From the NCBI GenBank assembly GCA_963742405.1, contig CAVUMB010000007.1:434001-498000 (forward strand): DNA of 64,000 bases, given 5' to 3'. This stretch comes from JAGVSR01 sp963742405. Lineage in GTDB: Bacteria; Pseudomonadota; Alphaproteobacteria; Rhizobiales; Hyphomicrobiaceae. This document shows, in pieces, positions 25,431 to 34,117 of the stretch (position 1 is its first letter; each line of letters starts with the position of its first letter). The notes below the pieces were generated by a model. The model was not told where the DNA came from, searched no databases, and worked only from the letters and a program-made list of their open reading frames with translations. The position numbers and the translations under genes are program-made.

Positions 25431-28211
25431 ATGGATACCACGACCTTCCGCGCCGCGCCTTATTTCGACCCCAAGGAATTGCGGGTCGAGCTAACGGCAC
25501 TGTTCAACGCCCACGGCACGTCCGCCGAAGCGCGCTCCTCCGTGCTCGATCGGTGCAAAAAGCTGGTCAAGTCGGCTCGCCGCCAAGCTCAGGAACAACT
25601 CGAGGTCGACGGTAAGGGGCGCAAGTGCGCGCATGGCCTCGCGCGGTTTCAAGACGAATTGATTGCCCTGCTCTTCGACTACACTGTCGCCCATGTCTAC
25701 CGCGCGACCAACCCCTCCGACGCCGAGCGCATGTCCGTCGTCGCCACCGGCGGCTATGGCCGCGGCCTTCTCGCGCCCGGCTCCGACATCGATATCCTGT
25801 TTTTGCTCCCCTACAAGCAGACGCCCTGGGGCGAGAGCGTCGCCGAGTACATGCTCTACCTGCTCTGGGATCTAGGCTTCAAGGTCGGCCACGCGACGCG
25901 AACCGTCGATCAGTGCCTGAAGATGGCGACGCAGGACATGACGATCCGCACCTCATTGTTGGACGTTTGGCTGGTTCATGGCGACGCCCAGCTCTTCGCA
26001 GAACTGACCGATCGACTGCGCCGCGAAGTTTTCGCGGGCACTGCGCGTACGTTCATCGATGCCAAAATGGTCGAGCGCGACGAACGCCACCGACGTGCCG
26101 GCGAGAGCCGTTACAAGGTCGAGCCGAATGTGAAGGACGGCAAGGGCGGATTGCGCGATCTGCACACGCTGCACTGGCTATCGAAGTATCTCTACGGCAA
26201 AGAGGTCGGGCCCGAGACAATCGAAGAAAAAATCTTCACGCCGGAAGAGTACACGACGTTCCGCCGTGCCGAGGATTTTCTGTGGAGCGTGCGCTGTCAC
26301 CTGCACTTCCTGACCGGCCGCGCCGAAGAGCGGCTCGCGTTCGAATTGCAACCGCTGATGGCCGAACGTCTCGGCTACCGCAACAAATCGGGTCAACGCC
26401 CCGTCGAGCGCTTCATGAAGCACTACTTCCTGGTAACGAAGAGCGTCGGTGATCTCACCGCCATTCTTTGCGCCGCACTGGAAATGCAACAGGCGAAAAC
26501 GACACCGGGATTGCCGGGGATCTTTTCCGGTTGGAAGATGCGCCGCCAGGTTCGTGCGCTCACCGACTTTCGCATCGAAAACGACCGGCTGAACGTCGCC
26601 GATGCGGACGTGTTCAAGCGCGATCCCGTCAACTTGATCCGCTTCTTTTCCCAGGCCGAACTCACCGACGCCCACCTTCACCCAAATGCCATCCGTCGGC
26701 TGCGACAGTCCCTGCGGCTCATCGATGATCGGCTGCGCGCAGATCCGGAAGCCAATCGTATTTTTCTTGAGCTGATCGCTGCCAAATCCAATCCGGAAAA
26801 CACCCTGCGGCGAATGAACGAGGCGGGCGTGCTTGGTCGGTTCCTGCCTGAATTCGGGCATGTCGTGGCGATGATGCAGTTCAACATGTATCACCATTAT
26901 ACGGTCGACGAGCATCTGTTGCGTACGGTCGGTGAACTTGCCCTGATCGAACATGGCGAAAGTGTCGACGAACTTCCGCTATCGACCCAGATCGTCAAGT
27001 CGATCCAGAATCGCCGCGCACTTTACGTCGCAGCCTTCCTGCATGACATCGGTAAGGGTCGGCCCGAAGATCATTCGATCCTTGGCGGCAAAATCGCACG
27101 CAGTGTATGTCCGCGCCTTGGTCTGACACCGGCCGAAACTGAGACCGTGATTTGGCTCGTCGAACAGCATTTGACGATGAGCAACATCGCCCAGAGCCGT
27201 GATCTTTCCGATCCTAAAACCGCACAGGATTTTGCAGCCGTTGTGCAAAGTCCCGAGCGCCTGAAGCTGCTGACGCTTCTAACCGTAGCCGACATCCGAG
27301 CCGTCGGACCCGGCGTCTGGAATGGCTGGAAGGGCCAGCTTATTCGCACGCTTTATCACGAGACCGAACCACTCGTGGCCGGTGGCCATACGCAAGTCGA
27401 ACGTCGCCATCGCGTCGAAGACGCAAAGGAACAACTATCCGCGGCGCTCGCCGATTGGCCGCGCGCGGAGGTCGAACGGTTCATCGACCGGCACTATCCC
27501 GATTACTGGCTGCGCACCGAAACCTCCAAGCAGGCAAGTCACGCCCGCCTCGTGCGCCGTGCCGAGGAGGAGGGGCGCAAGCTCATCACCGATGCCGTGA
27601 CCGATGCCTTCACGGCCATCACCGAACTCACTGTCTTCGCGCCCAATCACCCGCGGCTGCTCGCTCTGTTCGCAGGAGCCTGTGCCGCCAATGGCGCCAA
27701 TATCGTCGGGGCACATATCACCACGACGCGAGACGGCTTCGCACTCGATGCCTTCCTCTTGGCCCGCGAGTTTGCGCAAGACGAGGACGAATTGCGCCGT
27801 GCGCACCGCATAGAGACCACGATCGAACGTCTGTTGCGCGGTGAAGTCCGCCTGAAGTCGCTGCTTGAGAAACGCGCGATCGGCGCCAATCGCCTTGAGG
27901 CCTTCACGGTGTCGCCGGAGGTGATCATCAACAACCAGTTGTCCGAGCGCTTCACTGTGATCGAGGTCGCTGGCCGCGACCGCACCGGGCTGCTCTATGA
28001 CCTGACCAGCACCATCTCCAATCTGTCGCTCGACATCGCATCGGCCCACATCACGACATTCGGTGAAAAAGCGGTCGACGTGTTCTACGTCACGGATCTA
28101 ACCGGCAAGAAGGTCGATAGCGAAACCCGGCAGAAGACAATTGCCGGCCGGCTGACAAAGGTTCTGGCCGGGGCCGAACCGGCCACCTCCAACGCGATTG
28201 GCGACACATGA
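25431..28211 (+). CDS. glnD: [Protein-PII] uridylyltransferase / uridylyl-removing enzyme GlnD
   Basis: 926 residues, choosing ATG 25431 (MDTTTFRAAPYFDPKELR); the frame stays open upstream in non-conserved sequence. Domains in order: nucleotidyltransferase with GGYGRGLLAPGSDIDILF (about 103-125), GlnD UR/UT linker, HD hydrolase with FLHDIGKGRPEDHS (about 538-551), and two C-terminal ACT domains near 734 and 841. GlnD adds UMP to PII proteins when glutamine is low and removes it when glutamine is high, so it is the cell's main nitrogen sensor. Its stop overlaps murJ (ATGA), the usual rhizobial order glnD-murJ-trpS. Confidence 0.97.
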   Translation: MDTTTFRAAPYFDPKELRVELTALFNAHGTSAEARSSVLDRCKKLVKSARRQAQEQLEVDGKGRKCAHGLARFQDELIALLFDYTVAHVYRATNPSDAERMSVVATGGYGRGLLAPGSDIDILFLLPYKQTPWGESVAEYMLYLLWDLGFKVGHATRTVDQCLKMATQDMTIRTSLLDVWLVHGDAQLFAELTDRLRREVFAGTARTFIDAKMVERDERHRRAGESRYKVEPNVKDGKGGLRDLHTLHWLSKYLYGKEVGPETIEEKIFTPEEYTTFRRAEDFLWSVRCHLHFLTGRAEERLAFELQPLMAERLGYRNKSGQRPVERFMKHYFLVTKSVGDLTAILCAALEMQQAKTTPGLPGIFSGWKMRRQVRALTDFRIENDRLNVADADVFKRDPVNLIRFFSQAELTDAHLHPNAIRRLRQSLRLIDDRLRADPEANRIFLELIAAKSNPENTLRRMNEAGVLGRFLPEFGHVVAMMQFNMYHHYTVDEHLLRTVGELALIEHGESVDELPLSTQIVKSIQNRRALYVAAFLHDIGKGRPEDHSILGGKIARSVCPRLGLTPAETETVIWLVEQHLTMSNIAQSRDLSDPKTAQDFAAVVQSPERLKLLTLLTVADIRAVGPGVWNGWKGQLIRTLYHETEPLVAGGHTQVERRHRVEDAKEQLSAALADWPRAEVERFIDRHYPDYWLRTETSKQASHARLVRRAEEEGRKLITDAVTDAFTAITELTVFAPNHPRLLALFAGACAANGANIVGAHITTTRDGFALDAFLLAREFAQDEDELRRAHRIETTIERLLRGEVRLKSLLEKRAIGANRLEAFTVSPEVIINNQLSERFTVIEVAGRDRTGLLYDLTSTISNLSLDIASAHITTFGEKAVDVFYVTDLTGKKVDSETRQKTIAGRLTKVLAGAEPATSNAIGDT

Positions 28212-29785
28212 AACTCTATCGTTCCTTCTTTACTGTCGGCGGGCTGACGTTGCTCAGCCGCATCATGGGTTTCTTGCGCGATATTCTGGCCGCCGCGGTG
28301 CTGGGCACGGGGCCTGTCGCCGATGCCTTCTATGTCGCCTTCCGCTTTCCAAATCTATTCCGCCGCCTGTTCGGTGAGGGCGCCTTCAACTCTGCCTTCG
28401 TCCCGTTGTTTGCATCGAAGTTCGAAGGCGAAGGTCCCGATCAGGCGCGCGCCTTTGCCTCTCAAGCCATGTCCGGTCTCGCTTTCGTACTTATCCTGCT
28501 ATCGGCCGTGGCCATGATTGCCATGCCTTGGCTGATGTATTTGCTGGCGCCCGGCTTCTCCGGCACACCCGATAAGTTCGAACTCGCAGTCCGTCTCACG
28601 CAGATCACGTTTCCCTATCTCCTGTGCATGTCGCTGGTCGCGCTGATGTCGGGCGTGTTGAATACCGTCGGCCGCTTTGCTGAAAGCTCGTCTGTCTCGA
28701 TCGTGCTGAATGCTGTTCTGACGATGTCCATGCTCATCTCGATTTGGCTCGGGTTCAAAGCTGAGCCGGCCGCAGGCTATATCCAGGCGTGGGGTGTGTT
28801 TATCGCCGGATTTTTACAGCTGGCACTTCTGATGTGGGGCCTTCAGCGCGCTGGTTTGACGTTGAAGATCGGCCGGCCCCGATGGAACGTTGACATGAAG
28901 AAGCTCGTCGCGCTCGGCATCCCGGGCGTGATCGCCGGCGGCATTACACAAGTCAACATCGCGATCGGCACTGTCATTGCCTCCCTGCAGGATGGTGCTG
29001 TTTCTCATCTCTACTACGCCGATCGCTTGTATGAATTGCCGCTCGCGATTGTCGGCATTGCCATCGGCGTGGTGCTGTTGCCGGACGTCTCACGCCACCT
29101 GCGCGCGGGCAACCACACAGCCGTCATGGACAGCCAGAACCGTTCGCTAGAATTTGCCATGTTGCTGACGGTTCCGGCCGCAGTGGCGCTCTTTGTCGTC
29201 CCGGCGGAGATCGTGCGCGTGTTGTTCGAGCGCGGCGCCTTCACGGCCACTGACACCCCCTATACCGCTGAGGCGCTACGCATCTTCGCACTCGGCTTGC
29301 CGGCGTTCGTGCTGATTAAGGTTTTTTCGCCTGCCTTTTTCGCCCGCCAGGATACCCGGACGCCGATGCGCTTCGCTGCATGGAGCCTCACAGCCAACAC
29401 GCTGGGCTCGGTTGGGCTGTTCTTCCTCTTCCGGCATCTTGGCTGGATGCCGCATCTGGGCATTGCAGTAGCGACCACGCTCGGCGGCTGGATGAATGCG
29501 CTGCTCCTTTATCGCGGACTGAAAACACACGGGCACTTTGAAAGCGATGCCCGCTTGCGCCGCGCCCTGCCGCGCATCTTGTTCTCCGCCGTCGTCATGG
29601 GAGCCGCGCTGATCGCAGCCGCGTATGGTCTCGATCCTTGGCTCAATAAGGCCCAGGGAGTCGTCGTCCGCTTCACGGCGCTCGCCGTCCTGATGAGTGT
29701 CGGCTTCATCGCCTACTTTGCCGCCACACAGGTGACCGGGGCGGCGACCTTCGGTCAACTCCGCTCGGCCGTGGGCAGGAAATAG
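28208..29785 (+). CDS. murJ: Lipid II flippase MurJ (MviN)
   Basis: 525 residues from ATG 28208, overlapping glnD by four bases. About 14 membrane helices are visible. The opening GGLTLLSRIMGFLRDILAAAVLGTGPVADAFYVAFRFPNLFRRLFGEGAFNSAFVPLF is the diagnostic MurJ/MviN N-terminus, including the Arg residues of the central cavity. It flips lipid II across the inner membrane for peptidoglycan synthesis. Co-transcription with glnD is very likely from the overlap. trpS follows after 90 bp. Confidence 0.97.
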   Translation: MKLYRSFFTVGGLTLLSRIMGFLRDILAAAVLGTGPVADAFYVAFRFPNLFRRLFGEGAFNSAFVPLFASKFEGEGPDQARAFASQAMSGLAFVLILLSAVAMIAMPWLMYLLAPGFSGTPDKFELAVRLTQITFPYLLCMSLVALMSGVLNTVGRFAESSSVSIVLNAVLTMSMLISIWLGFKAEPAAGYIQAWGVFIAGFLQLALLMWGLQRAGLTLKIGRPRWNVDMKKLVALGIPGVIAGGITQVNIAIGTVIASLQDGAVSHLYYADRLYELPLAIVGIAIGVVLLPDVSRHLRAGNHTAVMDSQNRSLEFAMLLTVPAAVALFVVPAEIVRVLFERGAFTATDTPYTAEALRIFALGLPAFVLIKVFSPAFFARQDTRTPMRFAAWSLTANTLGSVGLFFLFRHLGWMPHLGIAVATTLGGWMNALLLYRGLKTHGHFESDARLRRALPRILFSAVVMGAALIAAAYGLDPWLNKAQGVVVRFTALAVLMSVGFIAYFAATQVTGAATFGQLRSAVGRK

Positions 29786-29875
29786 CCGCCGCGAACGCGA
29801 AACGTCAGGCGGCGTCCCCTTGCCTCCCCGCGCCACACCGGCCATAACCCGCGCCGGTTCGAAGGAATAAGAGCA

Positions 29876-30913
29876 ATGGCATTCAAGACCCGCGTCTTCT
29901 CCGGCATGCAGCCGACTGGCAGCCTCCACCTGGGCAACTACCTGGGCGCGATGGTGAACTGGATCCGCATGCAAGATGAGCACGAGTGCATCTACTGCGT
30001 GGTCGATCTGCACGCCATCACGGTCTGGCAGGACCCGGTCGAGCTGCGCGCCGCCATTCGCGGCGTCACGGCAGCCTACATCGCCGCCGGCCTCGATCCC
30101 AAAAAGAGCATCCTGTTCAACCAGAGTCAGGTGCCAGAACATGCCGAACTGGCTTGGGTCTTCAACTGCATCGCCCGCCTCGGCTGGCTGAATCGCATGA
30201 CGCAGTTCAAGGAAAAAGCCGGCAAGGATCGCGAGAATGCGTCGGTTGGCCTTTATGCCTACCCCAACCTCATGGCGGCCGACATCCTCGCCTACCGCGC
30301 CACGCAAGTCCCCGTTGGCGAGGATCAAAAGCAGCATCTCGAACTCGCCCGCGATATCGCGCAGAAGTTCAACAATGATTATCGCAAGGAAATCGACGCC
30401 CGCGGCTATGCCGACGGCATCTTCTTCCCGCAGCCCGAACCTGTGATCACCGGGCCGGCCACGCGGGTCATGAGCTTGCGCGATGGCAGCAAAAAAATGT
30501 CAAAATCCGATCCCTCCGACTTGTCGCGCATCAACATCACGGACGATGCCGATACGGTCGCCAAGAAGATTCAAAAGGCTAAGACCGACGCCGAACCGTT
30601 ACCCTCCGATGAAAAGGGCTTCGTGGGTCGCCCCGAGGCGGAAAACCTGGTTGGAATTTATGCGGCCCTGACAGGGCAGACCGTGGCACACGTCTTGGGC
30701 ACCTTCGGCGGCCAGCAGTTTTCCGCTTTCAAGAAAGCGCTGGCCGAGGTCGCGACTGAAACCATGGGCCGCATCGGCGCCGAGACAAAGCGGCTGGCGG
30801 CCGATCCAGCCTATATCGACAGCGTGCTCGCCGACGGCACGCGCCGTGCCCGCGCCATTGCCACCCCGATCATGGACGAAGTGAAAGACCTCGTCGGCCT
30901 TTTGCGGTCCTAA
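29876..30913 (+). CDS. trpS: Tryptophanyl-tRNA synthetase
   Basis: 345 residues from ATG 29876 with GAAGGA upstream. The HIGH-type motif is present as PTGSLHLGNYLGAMVNW (HLGN at residues 18-21) and the KMSKS loop as KKMSKSDPSD near residue 206. The enzyme charges tRNA(Trp) in the cytoplasm. Length is normal for the bacterial class Ic enzyme. It ends 60 bp before uspA in AT-rich sequence. Confidence 0.97.
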   Translation: MAFKTRVFSGMQPTGSLHLGNYLGAMVNWIRMQDEHECIYCVVDLHAITVWQDPVELRAAIRGVTAAYIAAGLDPKKSILFNQSQVPEHAELAWVFNCIARLGWLNRMTQFKEKAGKDRENASVGLYAYPNLMAADILAYRATQVPVGEDQKQHLELARDIAQKFNNDYRKEIDARGYADGIFFPQPEPVITGPATRVMSLRDGSKKMSKSDPSDLSRINITDDADTVAKKIQKAKTDAEPLPSDEKGFVGRPEAENLVGIYAALTGQTVAHVLGTFGGQQFSAFKKALAEVATETMGRIGAETKRLAADPAYIDSVLADGTRRARAIATPIMDEVKDLVGLLRS

Positions 30914-30973
30914 TAAAAAAATCTACAACTAAAAAACTTTTCGTTCACAGCTCGGCATGGCAGCATCAACATC

Positions 30974-31486
30974 ATGCCGACGACCAAGAAACGCCGCTCG
31001 TTTGAAGCGGGCCATGCCCGCAAATTCCTGCTCGTCGTCGACGAGAGCCAGGAGGTTGAGAGCGCGCTTTTTTATGCCGCGAGCCGCATCCTGCGCTCGT
31101 CGGGCATTTTGGTTATGCTCTACGTCATCGAACCCCAGGAATTCCAGCACTGGGTCGGCGTGCGTCAAGTGCAGCTCGAAGAAGAAACAAACCGCGCTCG
31201 GGCTCTCTTTCGTCTACTGAGGCGCAAATTGCACAATGTCGGCTTTGAGAACATCCCGGTCGAAGAGATCGTCCGTGAGGGGAACAATAAGGTCGACGAA
31301 CTGCTCCGCCTTATCGACGAAGATGAGGACATCGCCATCCTCGTACTGGGCGCTTCAACGGACGCCAAAGGCCCAGGTCCGCTCGTGTCATCGCTGGCAA
31401 GCGGCCATGCCGCCGGGTCATTTCCGATCCCGATCACGATCGTCCCCGGCAACCTCGCCCTGGAAGACATCCTGACCCTCGCCTGA
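30974..31486 (+). CDS. Universal stress protein (UspA family)
   Basis: 170 residues from ATG 30974. The Rossmann-like Usp fold is seen in KFLLVVDESQEVESALFYAASRILRSSGILVMLYVIEP and the middle segment EDIAILVLGASTDAKGPGPLVSSLASGHAAGSFPIPITIVPG. The G-x2-G-x9-G ATP-binding pattern is imperfect, so nucleotide binding is uncertain. It sits between trpS and the Nfu gene, as in many rhizobia, where the trio trpS-usp-nfu is regularly seen. Confidence 0.9.
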   Translation: MPTTKKRRSFEAGHARKFLLVVDESQEVESALFYAASRILRSSGILVMLYVIEPQEFQHWVGVRQVQLEEETNRARALFRLLRRKLHNVGFENIPVEEIVREGNNKVDELLRLIDEDEDIAILVLGASTDAKGPGPLVSSLASGHAAGSFPIPITIVPGNLALEDILTLA

Positions 31487-31521
31487 CCCACCCCTCGACT
31501 TTTCGAACGATGTCGCCTATA

Positions 31522-31546
31522 TGTTGGAACAATTCTAAAATTGACA
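31522..31546 (+). promoter_or_regulatory. Inverted repeat resembling an Irr/Fur-type box, abutting a TTGACA
   Basis: TGTTGGAA (31522-31529), CAA spacer, TTCTAAAA (31533-31540): an imperfect inverted repeat centred on GAA-CAA-TTC, with TTCTAAAA matching the half-site known for the rhizobial Irr (ICE) box. It is directly followed by a perfect -35 hexamer TTGACA (31541-31546), 40 bp before the nfu start. Iron control of an Fe-S carrier gene would make sense, but the box is an eye-made match. Confidence 0.35.
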
Positions 31547-31585
31547 TCCAGCCACCTTTTACGCTGGTAGTCTGTGCGAGGTCCC

Positions 31586-32134
31586 ATGTTCATCCAGACC
31601 GAAGCAACGCCCAACCCGGTGACGCTCAAATTCATTCCAGGCAAGCCGGTCCTGTCCGGCGGCACCGCGGAGTATCGCTCGAAGTCTGACGCCGAGGGCT
31701 CTCCCCTCGCAAGCCGGCTGTTCGAGATCGACGGTGTGAGCGGTGTCTTCCTCGGCTCCGACTTCATTTCCGTGACCAAGACGGACACCGAATGGCAGCA
31801 CCTGAAGCCGATGGTGCTGGGAGCGATCATGGACCACTATATGTCCGGCGCTGAAGTGGCCGATGCTGCCAATGACGAGGGGCACGAAAACTTCGATCCC
31901 GCCGATGCGGAAGTTGTCGGCACGATCAAGGAATTGCTTGAGACCCGCGTCCGCCCGGCCGTCGCTCAGGACGGTGGCGATATCACCTTTGCCGGCTTCC
32001 GCGAAGGCGTCGTCTACCTCCACATGCGCGGTGCCTGCTCGGGCTGTCCGAGTTCAACCGCGACGTTGCGTCATGGCATCGAAAACCTTCTGAAGCACTT
32101 CTGCCCAGAGGTTCAGGAAGTCCAAGCAGCATGA
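31586..32134 (+). CDS. NifU-family Fe-S scaffold/carrier protein (Nfu type)
   Basis: 182 residues from ATG 31586, giving the family start MFIQTEATPNPVTLKFIPG. Residues about 1-88 form the Nfu N-terminal domain and the C-terminal domain carries the cluster-binding CxxC in MRGACSGCPSSTATLRHGIENLLKHF. Nfu proteins pass [4Fe-4S] clusters from the scaffold to target enzymes. It is followed by a clear terminator and preceded by a candidate iron-responsive site. A long A-type domain as in nitrogenase NifU is absent, so it is not a nif gene. Confidence 0.95.
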   Translation: MFIQTEATPNPVTLKFIPGKPVLSGGTAEYRSKSDAEGSPLASRLFEIDGVSGVFLGSDFISVTKTDTEWQHLKPMVLGAIMDHYMSGAEVADAANDEGHENFDPADAEVVGTIKELLETRVRPAVAQDGGDITFAGFREGVVYLHMRGACSGCPSSTATLRHGIENLLKHFCPEVQEVQAA

Positions 32135-32170
32135 TGCTGCGTTAGATCATGTCGTAGGCACGACGGAAGA

Positions 32171-32197
32171 ACCCCGCGATCCGGTCGCGGGGTTTTT
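32171..32197 (+). terminator. Rho-independent terminator after nfu
   Basis: 9-bp stem ACCCCGCGA (32171-32179) / TCGCGGGGT (32185-32193) with loop TCCGG and a following T-run. It lies 36 bp after the nfu stop. Confidence 0.9.
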
Positions 32198-32259
32198 GCT
32201 GCGGCCGATCGGCCACGCCGGGCTGAAATAACATTGTCATCGAACAGGAGCATTCGCCT

Positions 32260-32850
32260 ATGACGTCGCGCATTGATCCCACCGCGCTGGCCACTCTTTT
32301 TACCGACGCCAGAACCCATAATGCCTGGACACCGGTGGACGTACCCGACAGCCTGTTGCGTGACGTAGTCGAGGTGATGCGCTGGGCGCCGACCAGTGTG
32401 AACATGAGTCCCGCCCGCTTCGTGTTCGTCAAATCGCCGGAAGCAAAAGCCAAATTGAAGCCGCTGCTGATGGAGGGCAACGTCGATAAGACGATGGCTG
32501 CGCCCGCGACTGCGATCATCGGCTACGATTTGAAATTTTATGAGCATCTTCCGAAGCTTTTCCCGGCCGCCGATGCCAAGAGCTGGTTCGCTGGAAATGA
32601 AGAGTTTGCCAACGTCTCCGCCTTCCGCAACGGAACACTTCAGGCGGCTTACTTCATACTGGCGGCTCGGGCCCTCGGCCTTGACTGCGGCCCCATGTCG
32701 GGCTTCGACAACGCCGGCGTCGACGCCGCGTTTTTTGCCGGCGGCACTGTAAAGTCCAACATCCTTGTCAATCTGGGCTACGGTGATCCCAAGGGCCTGT
32801 ACCCGCGTTCGCCGCGCTTCACGTTCGAGGAAATCGCGCGCATCGCGTAA
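32260..32850 (+). CDS. Nitroreductase-family protein, RutE-like (malonic semialdehyde reductase)
   Basis: 196 residues from ATG 32260. The blocks RWAPTSVNMSPARFVFVKSPEAKAKL, GYDLKFYEHLPKLFP and SGFDNAGVDAAFF match the short FMN-dependent nitroreductase branch that contains RutE, which reduces malonic semialdehyde (toxic product of uracil breakdown) to 3-hydroxypropanoate. No other rut gene is adjacent, so the physiological substrate may differ and the gene symbol is withheld. It lies between terminator-bounded nfu and tsaB, 73 bp upstream of the latter. Confidence 0.85.
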   Translation: MTSRIDPTALATLFTDARTHNAWTPVDVPDSLLRDVVEVMRWAPTSVNMSPARFVFVKSPEAKAKLKPLLMEGNVDKTMAAPATAIIGYDLKFYEHLPKLFPAADAKSWFAGNEEFANVSAFRNGTLQAAYFILAARALGLDCGPMSGFDNAGVDAAFFAGGTVKSNILVNLGYGDPKGLYPRSPRFTFEEIARIA

Positions 32851-32922
32851 GGCCGTGGCGCTGCGGCCTGCTGATGTTTTGGGCTGGCGAACGGTCTTCA
32901 ACCGCGTGTAGGCTGCGGCGTC

Positions 32923-33624
32923 ATGAATGTGCTCGCTTTGGATACCTGTTTTCCCGCGCTCAGCGTTGCCGTGGGATCAAGCCTTGCTTCGCCGCGTGCG
33001 CGTGTTCTGTCGCGCACCGAACCCATGGCGACCGGACATGCCGAACGCTTGCTGCCACTGATTGGTGAACTCCTCGATGAGGCGCGACTCGCAGTTGCGG
33101 ACATCGATCGCGTGGTGGTGACCGTCGGCCCCGGGTCATTCACCGGAACGCGCATCGGCATCGCTGCCGCCCGAGCCTTCAGGCTGGCGCGCAATATGGC
33201 TCTGGTGCCGATCACGAGCCTTGAGGCGATCGCGCTTTCACCCTTGATTGCAGCTGCGCCGGGAGAGGACGTGGTCGTCGCCGTGGACGCTCATCGCGGC
33301 GAAGCCTATGTCCAGGTCTTCGAAACCGAGGCACACCAATCTTCGGGCCCACCGCGCCTCCTCGCTCTGTCTGATTTGGCCAGTCTTCAGCGCGACCGCC
33401 CGGTTTTGGCTATCGGCACGGCGGCTGTCGCCGTCGCTGAGGCAATCAATGCAGCCGGCGGCCACGCGCGCGCCCAGTCTGACATCATTTTTCCCGACAT
33501 GGCGGCCGCCGCAATGTGGGCGGCGGTCCGCGAACCGGCCACCGCACCTATCGAACCGCTGTATCTGAGACCGCCCGACGCCAAGCCGCAAGAGGGCAAA
33601 TCGCTGGAGAGGGCGGGCGCATGA
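32923..33624 (+). CDS. tsaB: tRNA threonylcarbamoyladenosine biosynthesis protein TsaB
   Basis: 233 residues from ATG 32923 (MNVLALDTCFPALSVAVG). Family blocks: GHAERLLPLIGELLDEA, VTVGPGSFTGTRIGIAAARAFRLA and a YVQVFE segment. TsaB pairs with TsaD and TsaE to install t6A at position 37 of ANN-decoding tRNAs. Its stop overlaps the rimI start (ATGA), the usual tsaB-rimI pair. Note that 'yeaZ' is the older name. Length is normal. Confidence 0.95.
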   Translation: MNVLALDTCFPALSVAVGSSLASPRARVLSRTEPMATGHAERLLPLIGELLDEARLAVADIDRVVVTVGPGSFTGTRIGIAAARAFRLARNMALVPITSLEAIALSPLIAAAPGEDVVVAVDAHRGEAYVQVFETEAHQSSGPPRLLALSDLASLQRDRPVLAIGTAAVAVAEAINAAGGHARAQSDIIFPDMAAAAMWAAVREPATAPIEPLYLRPPDAKPQEGKSLERAGA

Positions 33625-34112
33625 CCGGCAACGCAGACCTACTCGACGGCAAGCGCGTCAGTTTGCTATGGGCGGGGCCCGAGCGCGCCGCTGAGATTAC
33701 TCGCGTACACGCCAAAGTCTTTGTGCCGGCGTGGGATGAAGCAAGCGTACTCAAAATGCTGGACCATCCCGCCGCCACTTCGTTCGTGGCGACGTTGGGT
33801 GGGCCGACCGATGTGATCGGATTCATCATTGGCCAAATCGCCGCCGACGAATCCGAAATCCTGACGATTGGTGTCGACCCGGAACGTCAGCGGCACGGTG
33901 TCGGCAGGCTCCTCGTTCAAGGCCTGATGCGCGCTGTCCAGCGGGCCGAGGTACGTCGCATGTTTTTGGACGTTGCAACCGACAACATGCCCGCCCTCAC
34001 GCTCTACAGCAAAATGGGCTTCGTTCCCGCAGGCGTTCGCAAAGCCTACTACCAGCGACCGGGAGCGCCCGCCGTCGACGCCGTGACGATGGCTCGAAGT
34101 GTAACTATATAG
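33621..34112 (+). CDS. rimI: Ribosomal-protein-alanine N-acetyltransferase RimI-like
   Basis: 163 residues from ATG 33621, overlapping tsaB by four bases. The GNAT core is ESEILTIGVDPERQRHGVGRLLVQGLMRAVQ (the Q-x-x-G-x-G acetyl-CoA site is QRHGVG), followed by LDVATDNMPALTLYSKMGFVPAGVRKAYYQ, the RimI ending. RimI acetylates the N-terminal alanine of ribosomal protein S18 and possibly others. In many rhizobia a fur/mur regulator follows here; in this window plsC comes next after 5 bp. Confidence 0.93.
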   Translation: MTGNADLLDGKRVSLLWAGPERAAEITRVHAKVFVPAWDEASVLKMLDHPAATSFVATLGGPTDVIGFIIGQIAADESEILTIGVDPERQRHGVGRLLVQGLMRAVQRAEVRRMFLDVATDNMPALTLYSKMGFVPAGVRKAYYQRPGAPAVDAVTMARSVTI

Positions 34113-34117
34113 GGTCC

